From positions 1,922,001 through 1,986,000 of the forward strand of contig NC_092409.1 in assembly GCF_009017415.1 (NCBI RefSeq): DNA of 64,000 bases, given 5' to 3'. Shown here in pieces: positions 34,601 through 46,408 of the stretch. The stretch comes from Aspergillus flavus (Eukaryota; Ascomycota; Eurotiomycetes; Eurotiales; Aspergillaceae). The translations under genes were made by a program, and so were the position numbers. Under the pieces are notes generated by a model. It ran no database searches. It saw nothing but the letters and a program-made list of their open reading frames with translations, and was not told the DNA's origin. Position 1 is the first letter of the stretch. Each line of letters opens with the position of its first letter.

Positions 34601-35187
34601 CGTCGTTGTCCTTCAATGACGATGAGTTCGTCGAAAACATGTGTGTCCGTGAAGATGGCAGTGTTCCCACATTCTACCAGGATTATGTCAAGCAGGTTCA
34701 GGAGGTCATCAAGCAGAATGCCACCCTCGAGTTCGAGGCCATCTGGCGTGAACATGAGCAAACTGGCCTTCTCCGCAGCGTCCTCAGTGATCGCCTCAGT
34801 CTGGCTATTACCAAGCTCGATGAGGAGTTACAGAAGACCGAGTTATGGGACAATGTTGAACTCCGCCGCTCGGTCCTTGATGACGCTTTGCCCAAGCTAC
34901 TTCTGAACAAGATTGGCCTCGACACAATCTTGCAGCGAGTGAGTTTCTACTTTCAGTGTCAGAATCAATTTTAAAACTAACGGCACATGTAGGTTCCTGA
35001 GAACTATCTCCGGGCCATATTTGGCAGCTACCTCGCAAGTCGGTTTGTATACGAGTATGGCAGCAACCCTAGCCAGTTCTCCTTCTTTGACTTGTATGTA
35101 TATCAGTTTCACTAGCCCCAGTCACTGGTCCACTTTACTAATCATAAGCACAGCATGACCAAGCGACTTTCCAAGGCTATGGCATAA
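31685..35187 (+). CDS. gdhB: NAD-specific glutamate dehydrogenase (large fungal type)
   Basis: The enzyme oxidatively deaminates glutamate to 2-oxoglutarate and ammonium with NAD, serving use of glutamate-family amino acids as carbon or nitrogen source. The model is join(31685..32003, 32105..34938, 34993..35093, 35154..35187), 1095 residues, normal for the about 115-120 kDa class. Key blocks are FRDIARGGIRIVKSRNKEAY, the dehydrogenase signature PEGGAKGVILLD (Lys about 640), HDTYGMTTLSVRQYVLG, and the NAD-site region PCGGRPESIDL with VEGANLFITQDSKL. All introns agree in phase and the 34-nt last exon ends MTKRLSKAMA. Intron 1 carries an extreme poly-C tract. The long gene-free upstream DNA may hold nitrogen/carbon control sites, but none could be assigned firmly. 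Confidence 0.95.
32021..32053 (+). repeat. Poly-C tract (C25 G C7) in gdhB intron 1
   Basis: Within the 101-nt first intron, 25 consecutive C are followed by one G and seven more C. It starts 17 nt downstream of the donor and lies about 50 nt before the acceptor. The complementary strand is a G-run able to form quadruplex structures. The length is likely variable and prone to sequencing error. Confidence 0.9.
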
Positions 35188-36115
35188 CATGCTTTCGAAA
35201 GGCGATGTGATGTTCCACGTTATGATTTTGCATCTTCCGGTTTATACATGACTGCACATAGGCAGTGCTACAAAATTTAATCATGGCAACTATGAAAATC
35301 GCATGCACGGGATACAAAAAAAAGGAGTCACGCGTAATGAAGACTTAATACATCTACATCCTCTGGGTTCTTTCTGCTTCAAATATAGATCTAAAGATCG
35401 TATAAATATTTATATCTACATCCCACAATCAAGAACGCGTTCAAGAACCCCCCCCTTTTTTTTTCTGCTGTTGTCGTTGTCACATGTGCCAAGCGATCTT
35501 ATACTGTTCCAGGGCCGTTAACTCTGTATTTATAAAACATAAGGGTTTTGACCAAATATAATGACGATAATATAGCTTAGGTTGGTTGCTGCTTCCTTTT
35601 CCCTGGTGTACCTGCTAGCCTATGAAACCCCAGGGAGATACAACTATGCTTAAAGCATGGGGAAAGTCCTTCGGCACCTTACGGAAGGCAAAATCATTAT
35701 TGAAACATAGGCATTGGAGCAGTCCACAATACATGACCTTAGTAGTGAGTGCTGATGAACTTATAAACTCCTACCCGTGAAGTGAGAACTGTTTTAATCA
35801 CCGAGTCGAGCCCGTCCTTGAGTGCGAGACATGCTCTGAGAAAGGGGAGTGAATGAAGAGCAAAAGCGACAGATACAGTAGGGAGAGGATGAAAGGAAGT
35901 CGGATTGCAACTATCACTCTCTTCCGGACACAATGCCAGAGCTCACAATCACTCTCATATCAGTGATAGAATATTTCCAACGTGACATGTATAGCTAGAA
36001 CACTAGTAGAAGATGCTAGTGCAACATCTCCCAATGCTTCCCTCCTGCTACTAGGGAGGTTATATCCAAGTGATCATAGTCCTATTCACACATTATGTGA
36101 CTTACACGCCCCAAA
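35188..36115. other. Intergenic, convergent 3' flanks
   Basis: This 928-bp region lies between the gdhB stop and the PPR-type gene stop. A C-run followed by a T-run lies at about 35449-35463. The rest is A/T-rich with no gene recognised. Confidence 0.55.
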
Positions 36116-38551
36116 TTAGACAACGACTTCGTAGCCGGTGATATTAAACTTTAATCCTTCTTCTTCCTCCGTGCGCTCAATCTCACTGAGTTGCGCCCAT
36201 AGTTCTGGGTATTTCTCCCTGGCCCATTTCTCCACCTCATCTTTCCAGTACTGATATGGAACTGCGTTGTAGAAAAGGCCAATGCTAGAAGTTACGTCAG
36301 CAGTGATATTAACAGCGAAGGAAGACGTTGGGGCTTACGAGTTATAATTCGGTAGGTACCCTGTCTCACTGTGCATCTTATCGATAGCCTCTACAGCAAG
36401 GTCAAATTCACATTGCGCAGCGAGAGCTTCGACAAATGCCATGTATAGCCGCCGATCCACTTCAATTTCAAGAAGTTTGACTTTCTGCATCATCTTCATT
36501 GCCTCCTGAGTGCCATTGTGGTGTTTCCCGCATAATTTGAAAAAGATTGCGACTGTCTTATGCGTGGGACCTTCGTCCGACTGGAGGATTTGGCGGAACA
36601 CCTCCATACTTTTCTCGGGCATGTCGCAGGCTGCGTAAGCGAGCATTAGCCCATTTAGCAACTTGGTGTTGAGGTCAACCTCAACATCTAATTTGAGCAT
36701 GTTGTGAACAAGCACCAGATGTTCTGCATCACGTGTCCGAGCTATCCACCGGAAGCATTTAGTATAGGTGTCTGGCTTTGGGCGCCGAGCAAAGTCTTCC
36801 GCCTGCCGCATATGCCCGAACACCAGGTAGGCTAGGTCACTCCGGTTTCTTCGGTAAAATGCTGTCATAATATCGGTTCGCGTGCTTACGCTTGCTTCGG
36901 GGAACGCCAGCTGCAGTAACCCGTACACCTCCCATGCATCTGCGCCATCTTGGTTAAGGTCCAAGATGTATTCGGTGAGCGCTTTACGTATCTTCGATCT
37001 TCCCTCATCATCATATAATGCCAGGCGCGGTCGAAGGAGGTCAGATGCCCCCTCCCAGTCACGACGGTAGAGCAACATATGGGTTAGTGCCGCCAGCGTC
37101 TCAGGCTCTAATCGAACATTATTCTCAAACAATGGGTCAAGAAAGGCTGAAACCTGATCGAATACGGCATCCCCCTGGCCCGACAAACAAAGCATTGTTA
37201 TCAACTTATTCATCAGTGACATATTCTCAGAAGCCATGTCGTTGATGTCATGTAAGCCCCGAACGTGGCCAAGCGTTTTTTCCACGTCACCAGCTTGTAT
37301 ATAAGATTCGAGTTCTAATAGATGCGACTGAGAATTGGGCTGCAGACCCCAACGCGGGATCATAGCAGCATACTCAGCAGTCAATTGAGGTTTGTTGGTA
37401 AAATTGGCATACGCCATCAAGTTGTTCACACATCCTATCGTGAGCGATGCTTTGGCTTCTGGATTATTTTGCATTAAAATTCTGATTTTTTCCACGACTG
37501 CAGACGAATCTTGTCCATGGGCTGCTTCCCAAAGCAACGTGATACTCATGGTCTCTGTAATCGGTCTTTGCGAAAGCGACTCAAAGATAGGCTCGGCCCA
37601 CGCTGTTTCTGAACGTAGGATTGCATATTCGATAACAGCTTCTTTCGTAGCTAGGGTAGGCTCCCATCCATCAAACAAAGGGCACTCGTACATTATCTTG
37701 ACTGCAGCCAGGAGATCTTGTCCAATGAGTACTTTGAGCAACTCTTCGTGGGAGGCAGGGTCAAATTTTATGCCAAAGTCGTGAAGGCTCTCAGTTGTCC
37801 GTCTGAGGAGACGTCTATCTTCATTTATAGCAAACCCCTTCATGACTGTAAGCCAAGGGGAGGGATTGGTTTTGGAAAGCCTGTTCCAGAACTTCTCAAC
37901 GACATGCCTTGCTCCTTCTGGGTTGCCATTCAAAGCCTGGATGTTGATATAGGCAATAAGTGCGGGTCGACCTATATGGTTGGGGCCAAACCCATGGTCT
38001 GCACAAAGTTCTAAAAATACGTAGCGAGCTAATCTTTGGATTACCTCACGGGATTCCGGCAGGCATTTTGCTTGGGACAGAACGAATAGCACATTCTCCA
38101 GGTTCTCGGTAGAAAATATCAATTTCCAATCTTCAGGGTCCAGGTCGCCCTCATTAGCTCGCAAGTGCTTCCAAGTCACGACGAGCAAACGGGCTTGAAA
38201 GCCCGTGATGACCCCAGGAATGTCCGCTCGTGCAGCAAAGAAATCTTGAAAAGCCTTCGCAAGAACACTCACTGCAGGCCCCCTGCTTTTGTCACGCATC
38301 GCTCTCATCAGATCACTCATTGGTTTAAGGCCAGCCTCCGATGGCAGAGTCGCAGGCTGGGGGGTGGTGGACGGTCCCACGCTGAATGCGAAAAACTCAC
38401 GTCGCTGGAGGTGATAGGTACTGGTGACGACTGGCCCTCGGGATCGGTATATTTGAAGATTTTGTAGTAAGCGACGACGGCATTTTGAGGAAGACAGCGG
38501 CTCATTGTTCAGTATTGCTCGGAAAACCCTTCTAGTGAGGTGAGATTGCAT
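36116..38551 (-). CDS. Mitochondrial PPR/TPR-type protein, resembles complex I assembly factor Cia84
   Basis: The model is complement(join(36116..36284, 36339..38551)), 793 residues. The first about 60 residues are basic and Ser-rich without acids (MQSHLTRRVFRAILNN, then CRRRLL), a clear mitochondrial presequence. The remainder is tandem helical hairpins of PPR/TPR character, for example DTYTKCFRWIARTRDAEHL and LLNGLMLAYAACDMPEKSMEVF. Spliced exon 2 ends WAQLSEIERTEEEEGLKFN followed by ITGYEVVV. Organisation and the motif LPSEAGLKPMSDL resemble, from memory, fungal Cia84, which is needed for assembly of the complex I peripheral/membrane arm. That identity is less certain than the PPR assignment. 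The intron is 54 nt. The gene shares a divergent promoter with mitoribosomal bS18m. Confidence 0.8.
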
Positions 38552-38962
38552 GTTGATAGTATAGAAGGAAGCTATAAAGGAAAAAGTGTTAATGGACTAA
38601 GGCTCTCTCCTTCTCAAACAGGGACCCTATCACTGGATACTAGGCGAAATTGATCAATCTAATATGCAGCATGCTTCAGGAGTGCCGAAGTGTCGAAAAT
38701 TGACATACAATGGGTAACAGGGGGAGCATTAGAAAGTATAGAAAAAGATGTGAGACGGAGTTCTAGAGTTGCCGCGGAGGTTTCCCTGCGGCTCTTAGCG
38801 CGCCAACAAGATTTAAATATTAAATTCAACGAGTCCACTGATAATTTATGCGCTCCACTCTGCGACTCCCAACCTAACCCATCCACCTTTGAATGCCTGC
38901 AGGCTGTTATTGACGCTACTCAATTTCTTTTTAGAACCGAGGTCGTCAGTCAGTTCTCAATT
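38552..38962. promoter_or_regulatory. Divergent promoter of two mitochondrial-protein genes
   Basis: These 411 bp lie between the start codons of the PPR-type gene (-) and bS18m (+), so both promoters are here. The plus-strand frame is open across most of it but lacks an ATG, so I do not treat it as coding. No named element is assigned. Confidence 0.5.
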
Positions 38963-39738
38963 ATGGCTGCTCATCTCTTGTCTTGGTCATCTCCATTGCG
39001 CACCTTCGGGTCGACTATGAGCTCCATGGTTGCAGGTCGGTCGAATTCGACTCTCGCCACAGATGCCGCTGCTTATCAGCGTGCTGCCAGCGCTAATCAA
39101 AGTACGTGAATATCAAAACAATGTAGCCACCCGTGTTTCCAGCAGAATCGAGTACTTCTCGAGACATTACTTCGACCAGGACCGACCGGCACTGACCGTC
39201 CCGAAAATAGGGCCAAGAGTATTCAGCCGCCGTCGTGTACCAAACCGCCAAAAGTTCATCGAAGACCAAAAGACCCAAGGAGAGAGTCGAATCTTAGAGA
39301 AATACCAAACTCGTGATTGGCGAGCAGGCGATATCTACACACCTCATGATCTCAGTGCTGCCGAGATGAAGAAGTGGAGGAAGCGCTATAGCCCAGCCAC
39401 AGATGCTTTTGATTCTTTGAACATGAATCCGCTAGACTTGTACAAGGTATGTGCGGTTTTCAAATGGACGATTTTTTTTATCGTTGGCTCGGGCACCCCA
39501 GTGATTGTTAACTCTTTTTACGTTAACGCAGAACTTCTCGATCATGTCTGAGTATATCACCCCGATGGGACGTATAAAGCATAGAAATACAACTGGTCTA
39601 CGACCTGTCAACCAACGGAAAATTGCAAAGGCTATCCGAAGGGCTATTGGTCTTGGTCTGATGCCTAGTGTCCATAGACATCCAGAGATCCTGGCGGCGG
39701 AACTGAAGGCGAAGGTAGACGGAAGCAGCATATTCTAA
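38963..39738 (+). CDS. rsm18: Mitochondrial small-subunit ribosomal protein bS18m (Rsm18 type)
   Basis: This is a component of the mitochondrial ribosome small subunit. ATG 38963 begins MAAHLLSWSSPLRTFGSTMSS, a Ser/Arg-rich presequence without acids. The body is RIEYFSRHYFDQDRPALTVP, then an Arg/Lys-rich region. The bS18 signature is in exon 3: FSIMSEYITPMGRIKHRNTTGL followed by RPVNQRKIAKAIRRAIGLGLMP. Exon 2 ends at 39446 (AAG, then GTATGT) and exon 3 is 39532..39738; this junction is secure. The first intron is not resolved. The strong donor GTACGT at 39102 gives the wrong frame. In-phase options are a 37-40 nt intron from 39106, or a 91-nt intron 39036-39126. The total is therefore about 200-217 residues. 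Confidence 0.82.
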
Positions 39739-40181
39739 AGCAACTGAGACCATGCGAACGGGGAACCTGTATGCAGAATCTATGGAGGAATGCCTATGCC
39801 TTTTCTTGGATTCCTGCTGCTTAATATCTCGAAGTCGGGCACCTTCGGAGCCAGACACTGTACTTCTACATTCAAATATAGTCATCATTGGAAATTGGGT
39901 TTGGACATGTAATTTAACCACCAAAAGTTTCATCGGATGAGTCTTTACTCTCTGAGGACAATCTACTATTGCTGTACACATTCTTAACCACGAGGGTTGC
40001 TTGGACATAAGACAAGGAACGAGTTGTCCCGTCTGTGGCTCACGTTCCCCACCGAGATAAATACGTCAACCGGAGGAGACATCCATGGCTGTCAACATCG
40101 CCCGCGCTCCGCTTTACCTTCTGCTAAATCCGGATTGCCCCCCCCTTCCTTTCACTGCTCATATTGTCTGTTAGTACAGTC
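39739..40181. promoter_or_regulatory. Intergenic, bS18m 3' flank and aip1 promoter
   Basis: This 443-bp spacer lies between two plus-strand genes. A small frame beginning ATGGCTGTCAACATCG at about 40084 is not in continuity with Aip1 and lies in the presumed leader. No other feature is seen. Confidence 0.45.
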
Positions 40182-42145
40182 ATGTCAATTACAAACGGTC
40201 AAGACCTTAGTCACCCTTTTCCCATGCGATCATGGATAACTAACGTGTTTCAGACTTCATTTGGGCGGCCAGTCCTTCTACCACCAGGGGTCAGCCCACT
40301 CATCTCTCATCTGATGCCAAAGGCGAACGACTTGCTTATGCGGTAAACACAAGGCGACCTATTGTTTTTCTTCAAGAGATATTGGAACATCTTGACTAAC
40401 CGAAATTGAGGTTTAAGGCCAATAAATCCATATTCTTGCGTTCAATCGACGACCCCGCTATCGCGAGGCAGTACACCGAACATAAGGCGCACACTACGGT
40501 CGCACGGTTCTCACCATCTGGATTCTACGTCGCTAGCGGTGATGTAACAGGTTTAGTTCGAGTCTGGGACTGCGTCGGCGAAGGGCATACGAAGGGAGAA
40601 TACAGTATTGTCAATGGCAGGATCAATGATCTCGCATGGGATGGGGATTCCCAGCGTATAATCGCCGTAGGTGACGGCAAACAACGATATGGCCACTGCA
40701 TTACTTGGGATAGCGGAAATACTGTCGGGGAAATCTATGGCCACACCCAGCAGATTAACTCCGTTTCAATTAGGCAACAGCGGCCTCTGCGAGCTGCCGC
40801 TGCTGGTGATGACAAGAATTTAGTCTTCTACCATGGGGCACCATTCAAATTCAATACGGGCATCCGTGACAAACACACTAACTATATTTATGGCGTCGGC
40901 TTCAGTCCAGATGGCTCAACATTGGTTAGCGTTGGTGCTGACCGGAGAATCTGGCTCTATGATGGCAAGACGGGAGAACCAAGGGGCCAGATTGGGGAAG
41001 GCGAGCATAAGGGTAGTATTTTCAGTGTTTCATGGTCCAAGGACTCTCGGAAGTTTGTAACTGCGAGTGCCGACAAAACTGTCAAGGTATGGGATGTTGA
41101 AGCCGGTAAAGTTTCACAAACATGGTACATTGGAGGGGAGGGAAGTACAGATGTCAATGACCAGCAGGTCGGCGTGGTTTGGCCCCCGGGAAGAAGTGAC
41201 AATCTACTTATCAGTTTGTCACTAGGTGGCAATCTGAATTACCTCGCTGAAGGTACTCCTGAGCCTAGACAAGTCATCCAAGGCCACCAGAAAAACATTA
41301 CCTCCTTGACACAGTCCCACCATGGTAGCGACAATGGCACACTGTGGACTGGCAGTTTCGACGGCAGAGTCTGCAGCTGGGATGTGCCCACTGGAACTGC
41401 GGCGGAGGTGGACGGCGAAAGTCACTCGGCGTACATCGCAGGCCTTGCGCCGATGCAGGAAGGCAATGGTAGAATCTACAGCGTGGCCTGGGACGACACC
41501 ATTAGATCTATGGACGTTGGGACTAAAACGTATACCGGAAGCTCTTCCAAGTTATCTGGACAACCTAAGGGTATCGCTGCAGCTGCAGCGGTATTGGTAG
41601 GGACCTCGGAGAGTGTTGAGATCTACAAAGACGGCCAGAAGATCGGCGACTTCAAATCTAAGTTTCCCATAACTACTGTGGCAGCACATGGAAACACGGC
41701 AGCTATCGGCGGCGATGATTCAACTGTTCAAATCTGCGAAATCTCGGGCGCTACTTTGATTCCTAAGACGGATATTAAAGCTTCTCGGAATCCCGTGTCT
41801 GCATTGGCTTTCTCGCCGAACGGCTCCCTGCTAGCTGTTGGCGATTCACGTGGTCGCGTTCTTGTTTACAACGTCGCCGATGCCACTCTAGTTACAGACC
41901 GTTGGACGGCACATACTTCGCGGATCACTTCCATTGCATGGAATGAAAATGGTACACACGTTGTGAGCGGAGCATTGGACACCAATATATTCGTGTGGAA
42001 CTTGGCCAATCCCGGAGAATGGCTCCAAGCTACTAATGCTCACAAAGAAGGTGTTAACGGTGTAGCTTGGGTGTCGGGGTCGAAGATTGCATCGGCTGGT
42101 GCAGATGCAGCAGTCAAGTTGTGGAAAGTAGAAGGTTTGGAATAG
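40182..42145 (+). CDS. aip1: Actin-interacting protein 1 (WD40)
   Basis: Aip1 works with cofilin to disassemble actin filaments at cortical patches. The model is join(40182..40197, 40254..40342, 40418..42145), 610 residues, the usual size. The first exon is only 16 nt (MSITN plus one base) and splices in phase to give MSITNDFIWAASPSTTRGQP, the family N-terminus; the intron has a good branch site (CTAAC) near its acceptor. Two stacked WD40 propellers follow. Examples of repeats are HTTVARFSPSGFYVASGDVT, VGFSPDGSTLVSVGADRRIW, FSVSWSKDSRKFVTASADKT and ISGATLIP; the last blade is NGVAWVSGSKIASAGADAAV. A longer frame starting upstream of 40406 is an artefact of intron 2. Confidence 0.95.
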
Positions 42146-42517
42146 AGTAAAGTGAAATGGACTTTGGGGCAGCAGCGATCATAGTATACGTATCGATGAG
42201 TGAAAGGTCATATCTGCGCAGCCTCTTCCTTATTTCACTATCTTTTCTCTCGAATCTTGAAGTGTACATACATACAACGAAGTACTCCATTACAGTTCTT
42301 AGGATGTTGTAGTTTCGCCTAATGATGCGTGTTCCCAATTCACCAAGGCCGTGGTGATAAAATGGCGGGTGATCAAAAGCGGATAGAAGAAGCAATGATC
42401 GCCGTATACAACCAACTACTGTGTACGTCAAGCGCCCGCGAGCTCCGCTTTGACAACTCTTCGTCTTCTACGCGCCTGCAAGACGGCAAGAAGAAGGGGG
42501 GGAAATGAGATGATAAC
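42146..42517. promoter_or_regulatory. Intergenic between aip1 and the Bre4-like gene
   Basis: This 372-bp spacer holds the aip1 3' flank and the promoter of the next plus-strand gene. A purine-rich stretch (AAGAAGAAGGGGGGG) lies just before the downstream start. No other element is recognised. Confidence 0.45.
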
Positions 42518-45500
42518 ATGTCTCTGTCTGGGGATGCGTCGAGTAGTTCCCGTCGCTTTTTGCGACCGAAGAAGGTACCATGGCAGATTTTCTCTGGTTA
42601 AGGTGTTCAAGGAAAAGAGAAAGAGGACGAGCCACCGTTGCTAACCATAAGTTTGATACAAAGCTGCGGCAGGCGACGTTTGTCTTACCGAAAACCGGTC
42701 AACGCTTGAGAGGTCTGGTTACTCTACGAAGCCCTCATTCCGAATCAAATGGCCACAATGACGAAGAACGCCGCGGGCTACTCTCCGGACAATATTCCGT
42801 GGACCGTGAAGGGATACCTTCACGCTTATGGAGAAAGGTGCGAGAAACAAAACTTTGGATACATCAAGTTATTTCTACTGAGCTAGGAACTGGGGTCCTG
42901 AAATGCAGCCTAGCCTACTTATTGGGGTCGCTTGCAACTTTCGTGCCAGCAATTGCTTCGTGGCTAGGCCATCAAGACGGCAAGCATGTTGTGGCCACCG
43001 TTACAGTCTACTTCCACCCAGCAAGGTCTCAAGGGAGCATGTACAAGGCATCAATTTGTGCCTTCCTAGCGTTTCTCTATGCCGCCTTTATCTCTTTGAC
43101 AAGCATGTGTGTCTCTAGGTTTTTTCAGGACACTCTTGACTTACTCCCACTCGGTCATGCTGTAGTTCTTATAGTCTTCTGTGGAGGCGGTTTAGGATTT
43201 ATTGGATGGACAAAACAAAGACTGGGCGACCCCCTTGTGAACGTCGCCTGCTCTCTTGCTTCGCTGTCGTCCATTACCGTCTTGACTAAAGAAGGCGCAG
43301 TACAGAATGGAGATTTGTCGTTTGCTAAAATTTTTCAGGTTTTGAAAATGGTCGTGATGGGTGTAGCTGCGGCCATGGCTGTGTCGTTCATGATATTTCC
43401 AATATCTGCGCGGAAAAAGCTACGGTCAAACCTCACTACTGTCACCGAGACGCTAGCAACGATGCTAGCCTTGATTACCGAGAGCTTCCTCACTGGATCT
43501 GAAGAGGAGCTTCAAACTGAAGAATACCTAAGTGCAGCTGCGCGCCATAAGCAGGCATACAGCCAGCTTGACAGACTAGTAAGAGAAGCGAAACTGGAGC
43601 ATTTTGTTGCAGGTACAGAGAGACAATACAGGCTGGAGAAAAAACTTGTACGCTGGGTACAAGATATCACTCATAACATGGGCGGCTTGCGCAGTGCGGC
43701 TCTCCTGCAGTTTCAGTTGCTAAAGCAAACCAAACTTTCCAGGCCAGTGCAGTACAATAGCGAAGCAGCAGTTACAAATGGGATTCACCGAGAATCATTA
43801 CCTAGTCCATGGTCACTACATGAGGAGCGACCAATTTTGGAGCCGATAGATGAGAGGCTGGAAGAAGAGGTCTCAGATATGGGAAGAGACAGGCCTAATT
43901 CAAGTCCAGAAAGAGACATTTCTGACTCAGAAACTGATCACGTTCTTCTTCCTGCGGATATCTTCGCACTATTTATCGGTCATTTAGGGCCTTCGATGGT
44001 AACGAGGCACCAAAAACCACTATATGTTGATAAACACTAATCATCAATAGCGATCACTTGCATTCACTTTGAAAGAAATCTTCAAGGAGATTCCTTTCAG
44101 ACCTGCACCGGATTACAAAGTCGCAATCAATAGTAGGTTCCGCACCAGTCTTGACCGGGCACTTGATCTCTATCGAGGATCCCGAGAAGAAGCGTTGAAG
44201 ACGATATATCGACAGAAGGATGTCTTAAACATCCAGACCTTGGAAGTTGAAGCGGATCTTGAGGAAGTTGCAGCCAGTTGTGGCCATTTTAGTTTTTCGC
44301 TTCTGGAGTTCGGTGAGCAGCTAAAGGAGCTGTTAGCAATCCTTGATGAGTTGCAACTTGAAGCTGAGGAGAGGCCCGATGGCAGGTCCTGGAACTGGCT
44401 GAGGTTTTGGGGTCGACGAAATGCTTGGGTAAGAGCAAAGGATACCGGTATGTTGTCTCGGCTGACATGGGCCTAAACGGTTAAAAAATATGCTGACTGG
44501 CCTCCAGAGCGGCCATTGGTTGAAGCAGGTTTCGTACAAGGTAGTGTTGAACCTCAATTGGTAGTCGGCAACGCTGAGCCGCACCGTAAGCAATTGTTAT
44601 CATCCCTCCATCCGGGAAACGTGTCGGGAGAAAAGAGCTTCGGTTATCGTATCTGGAAGTCACTCAAGATCTTTCGACGGGATGACACCAAGTTTGCTAT
44701 CAAAGTAGGTACAGGTGCGGCACTCTATGCTTTGCCATCATTTCTCCCGTCCACAAGACCGTTTTACTCTCACTGGAGAGGCGAGTGGGGTCTTTTGTCG
44801 TACATGCTAGTTTGTTCGATGACCATCGGTGCTTCAAACACCACCGGTTATGCCCGTTTCTTGGGTACCTGCTTAGGGGCACTCTGTGCCGTCGTGTCGT
44901 GGTATGTGACAGGTGGGAACGTGTTTGGCCTCGCATCTCTGGGGCTACTCATGGCTACGTGGACGTCGTATCTCATAATAGTCAAAGGGCAGGGTCCGAT
45001 GGGCCGCTTCATTATGCTTACTTACAACCTCTCGGTATTGTACGCGTACTCCCTCAGCCAGAAGGAAGGGAACGATGACCAGGACGAAGGGGGCGAAAGT
45101 CCGATTATAACTGAGATTGCTCTTCATCGTGTTGCATCTGTTCTGTCTGGCTGTATCTGGGGTATTATCATCACACGAGTGATTTGGCCTATCAGCGCGA
45201 GGAAGAGATTGAAAGATGGTCTAAGTCTCTTATGGCTTCGAATGAGTCTGCTCTGGAAACGCGGCCCACTGTCTACCATGACTAGCAACACAGATAACTC
45301 GGTTTTCATGAGCCCAAGGGAGAAATTGGAGATTGAACGATTCCTTTCGCGCTTGGAGTCTCTTCAGGCGTCCGCCCGCTCCGAATTTGAGCTGAAAAGC
45401 CCATTCCCTGATTTGGCATACAGTAACATTCTCCGCCGCACAAGGAGTATGGTAGATGCTTTTCTTGCGATCAATATTGAGCTTGATAAAAATATGACGG

Positions 45501-45996
45501 CATCCGAAGGCGAGCTTAGTATTCTCCAATATACCGACAAGGAAAGACAGCAATTGTCGTCGCGCATCAGCCATCTATTGTCAGGTGAGTGTAGGGGATC
45601 AACGAAGGCGAGCAATTCTGACCGCAAGTATAGTAATGGCCTCCTCTATGAAACTCGAGTACCCGCTGAGCGACGTCCTTCCCAGCATTGAGCATGCCCG
45701 AGATCGGCTTCTTGCCCGCCTTTTCCACTATCGCAAGGATCATGGAGCATCACGCCTGTCTACAGACGAGGACTATGCGTTGTTGTATGCTTATAGTAAG
45801 TCGAGACTATGCCGCGATTTGTGCTTTTAATCCATGTTATTTGAAGGGTATGGCATGAACTGGTCATACAATATTTACTAATTCATCTGTAGTCTTAGTA
45901 ACTGGTCAATTATCGATAGAGATCGAGGGGATCATGGCGGAAATCAGCTGGTTGTTTGGAGTACTCGACGAAGATATTGTGAAGCTATATGATTAG
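42518..45996 (+). CDS. Bre4/ArAE-type multi-pass membrane protein (fungal aromatic-acid exporter-like)
   Basis: The model is join(42518..42574, 42652..43998, 44051..44447, 44508..45584, 45634..45795, 45893..45996), 1047 residues, and all six exons agree in phase. There are two membrane clusters. The N-terminal one (about 100-265) includes LKCSLAYLLGSLATFVPAI, YFHPARSQGSMYKASICAF and VVLIVFCGGGLGFIGWTKQR. A second (about 663-835) includes GAALYALPSFLPSTRPFYS, WGLLSYMLVCSMTIGASNTT and LSGCIWGIIITRVIWPISAR. A long cytosolic helical region lies between them and a soluble domain follows. This is the layout of the ArAE_2_N/FUSC_2/DUF2421 family that contains yeast Bre4, linked to brefeldin A sensitivity. 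Transport substrate is unknown. An alternative start at 42580 lies inside intron 1 (see findings). Confidence 0.88.
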
Positions 45997-46408
45997 GCTC
46001 TTCCCCCCCTTAAAACTGACTGCGTTCCTTCACATAACGAAGCACATGTAGAAATATATAATAATCTTTAAATATATTGATAAACATTAAGAAGCCAAGT
46101 AGTCCTTTCTTGTAGTCTTTATATTGCTTCATTCATTGGGAGTATCTAGTGACTTTCGTGCCTCTTTTTTGGCGGGGAAAAGAAATCCAACCCTAGCATT
46201 TTATCAACTTCAACCTCCTTCCATCACTTCGCTCATCGACCCACTACCCTTCCTATCGCGATCCCCTCGTTCTTCGCATGCTTTCGCCTTCTACTAATCT
46301 TAAACTGTCTTTCGGGTTTCTCTGGATGTATTCTGCTTCATGAAGGTCTAGTCCCCCCCGCCACCCCGGCTTCGCGCAGCCCGTCGCGCTTCTGCGAGCC
46401 TCGCAACC
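45997..46408. promoter_or_regulatory. Intergenic with hfi1 promoter
   Basis: This 412-bp spacer is pyrimidine-rich from about 46190 to 46400 on the upper strand, consistent with the hfi1 leader. No other feature is seen. Confidence 0.45.

Noticed and set aside
40084..40200. Upstream ATG frame MAVNIARAPLYLL as an N-terminus for Aip1
   Set aside because: The 16-nt exon at 40182 splices in phase to the conserved Aip1 N-terminus; the upstream frame is in another register.
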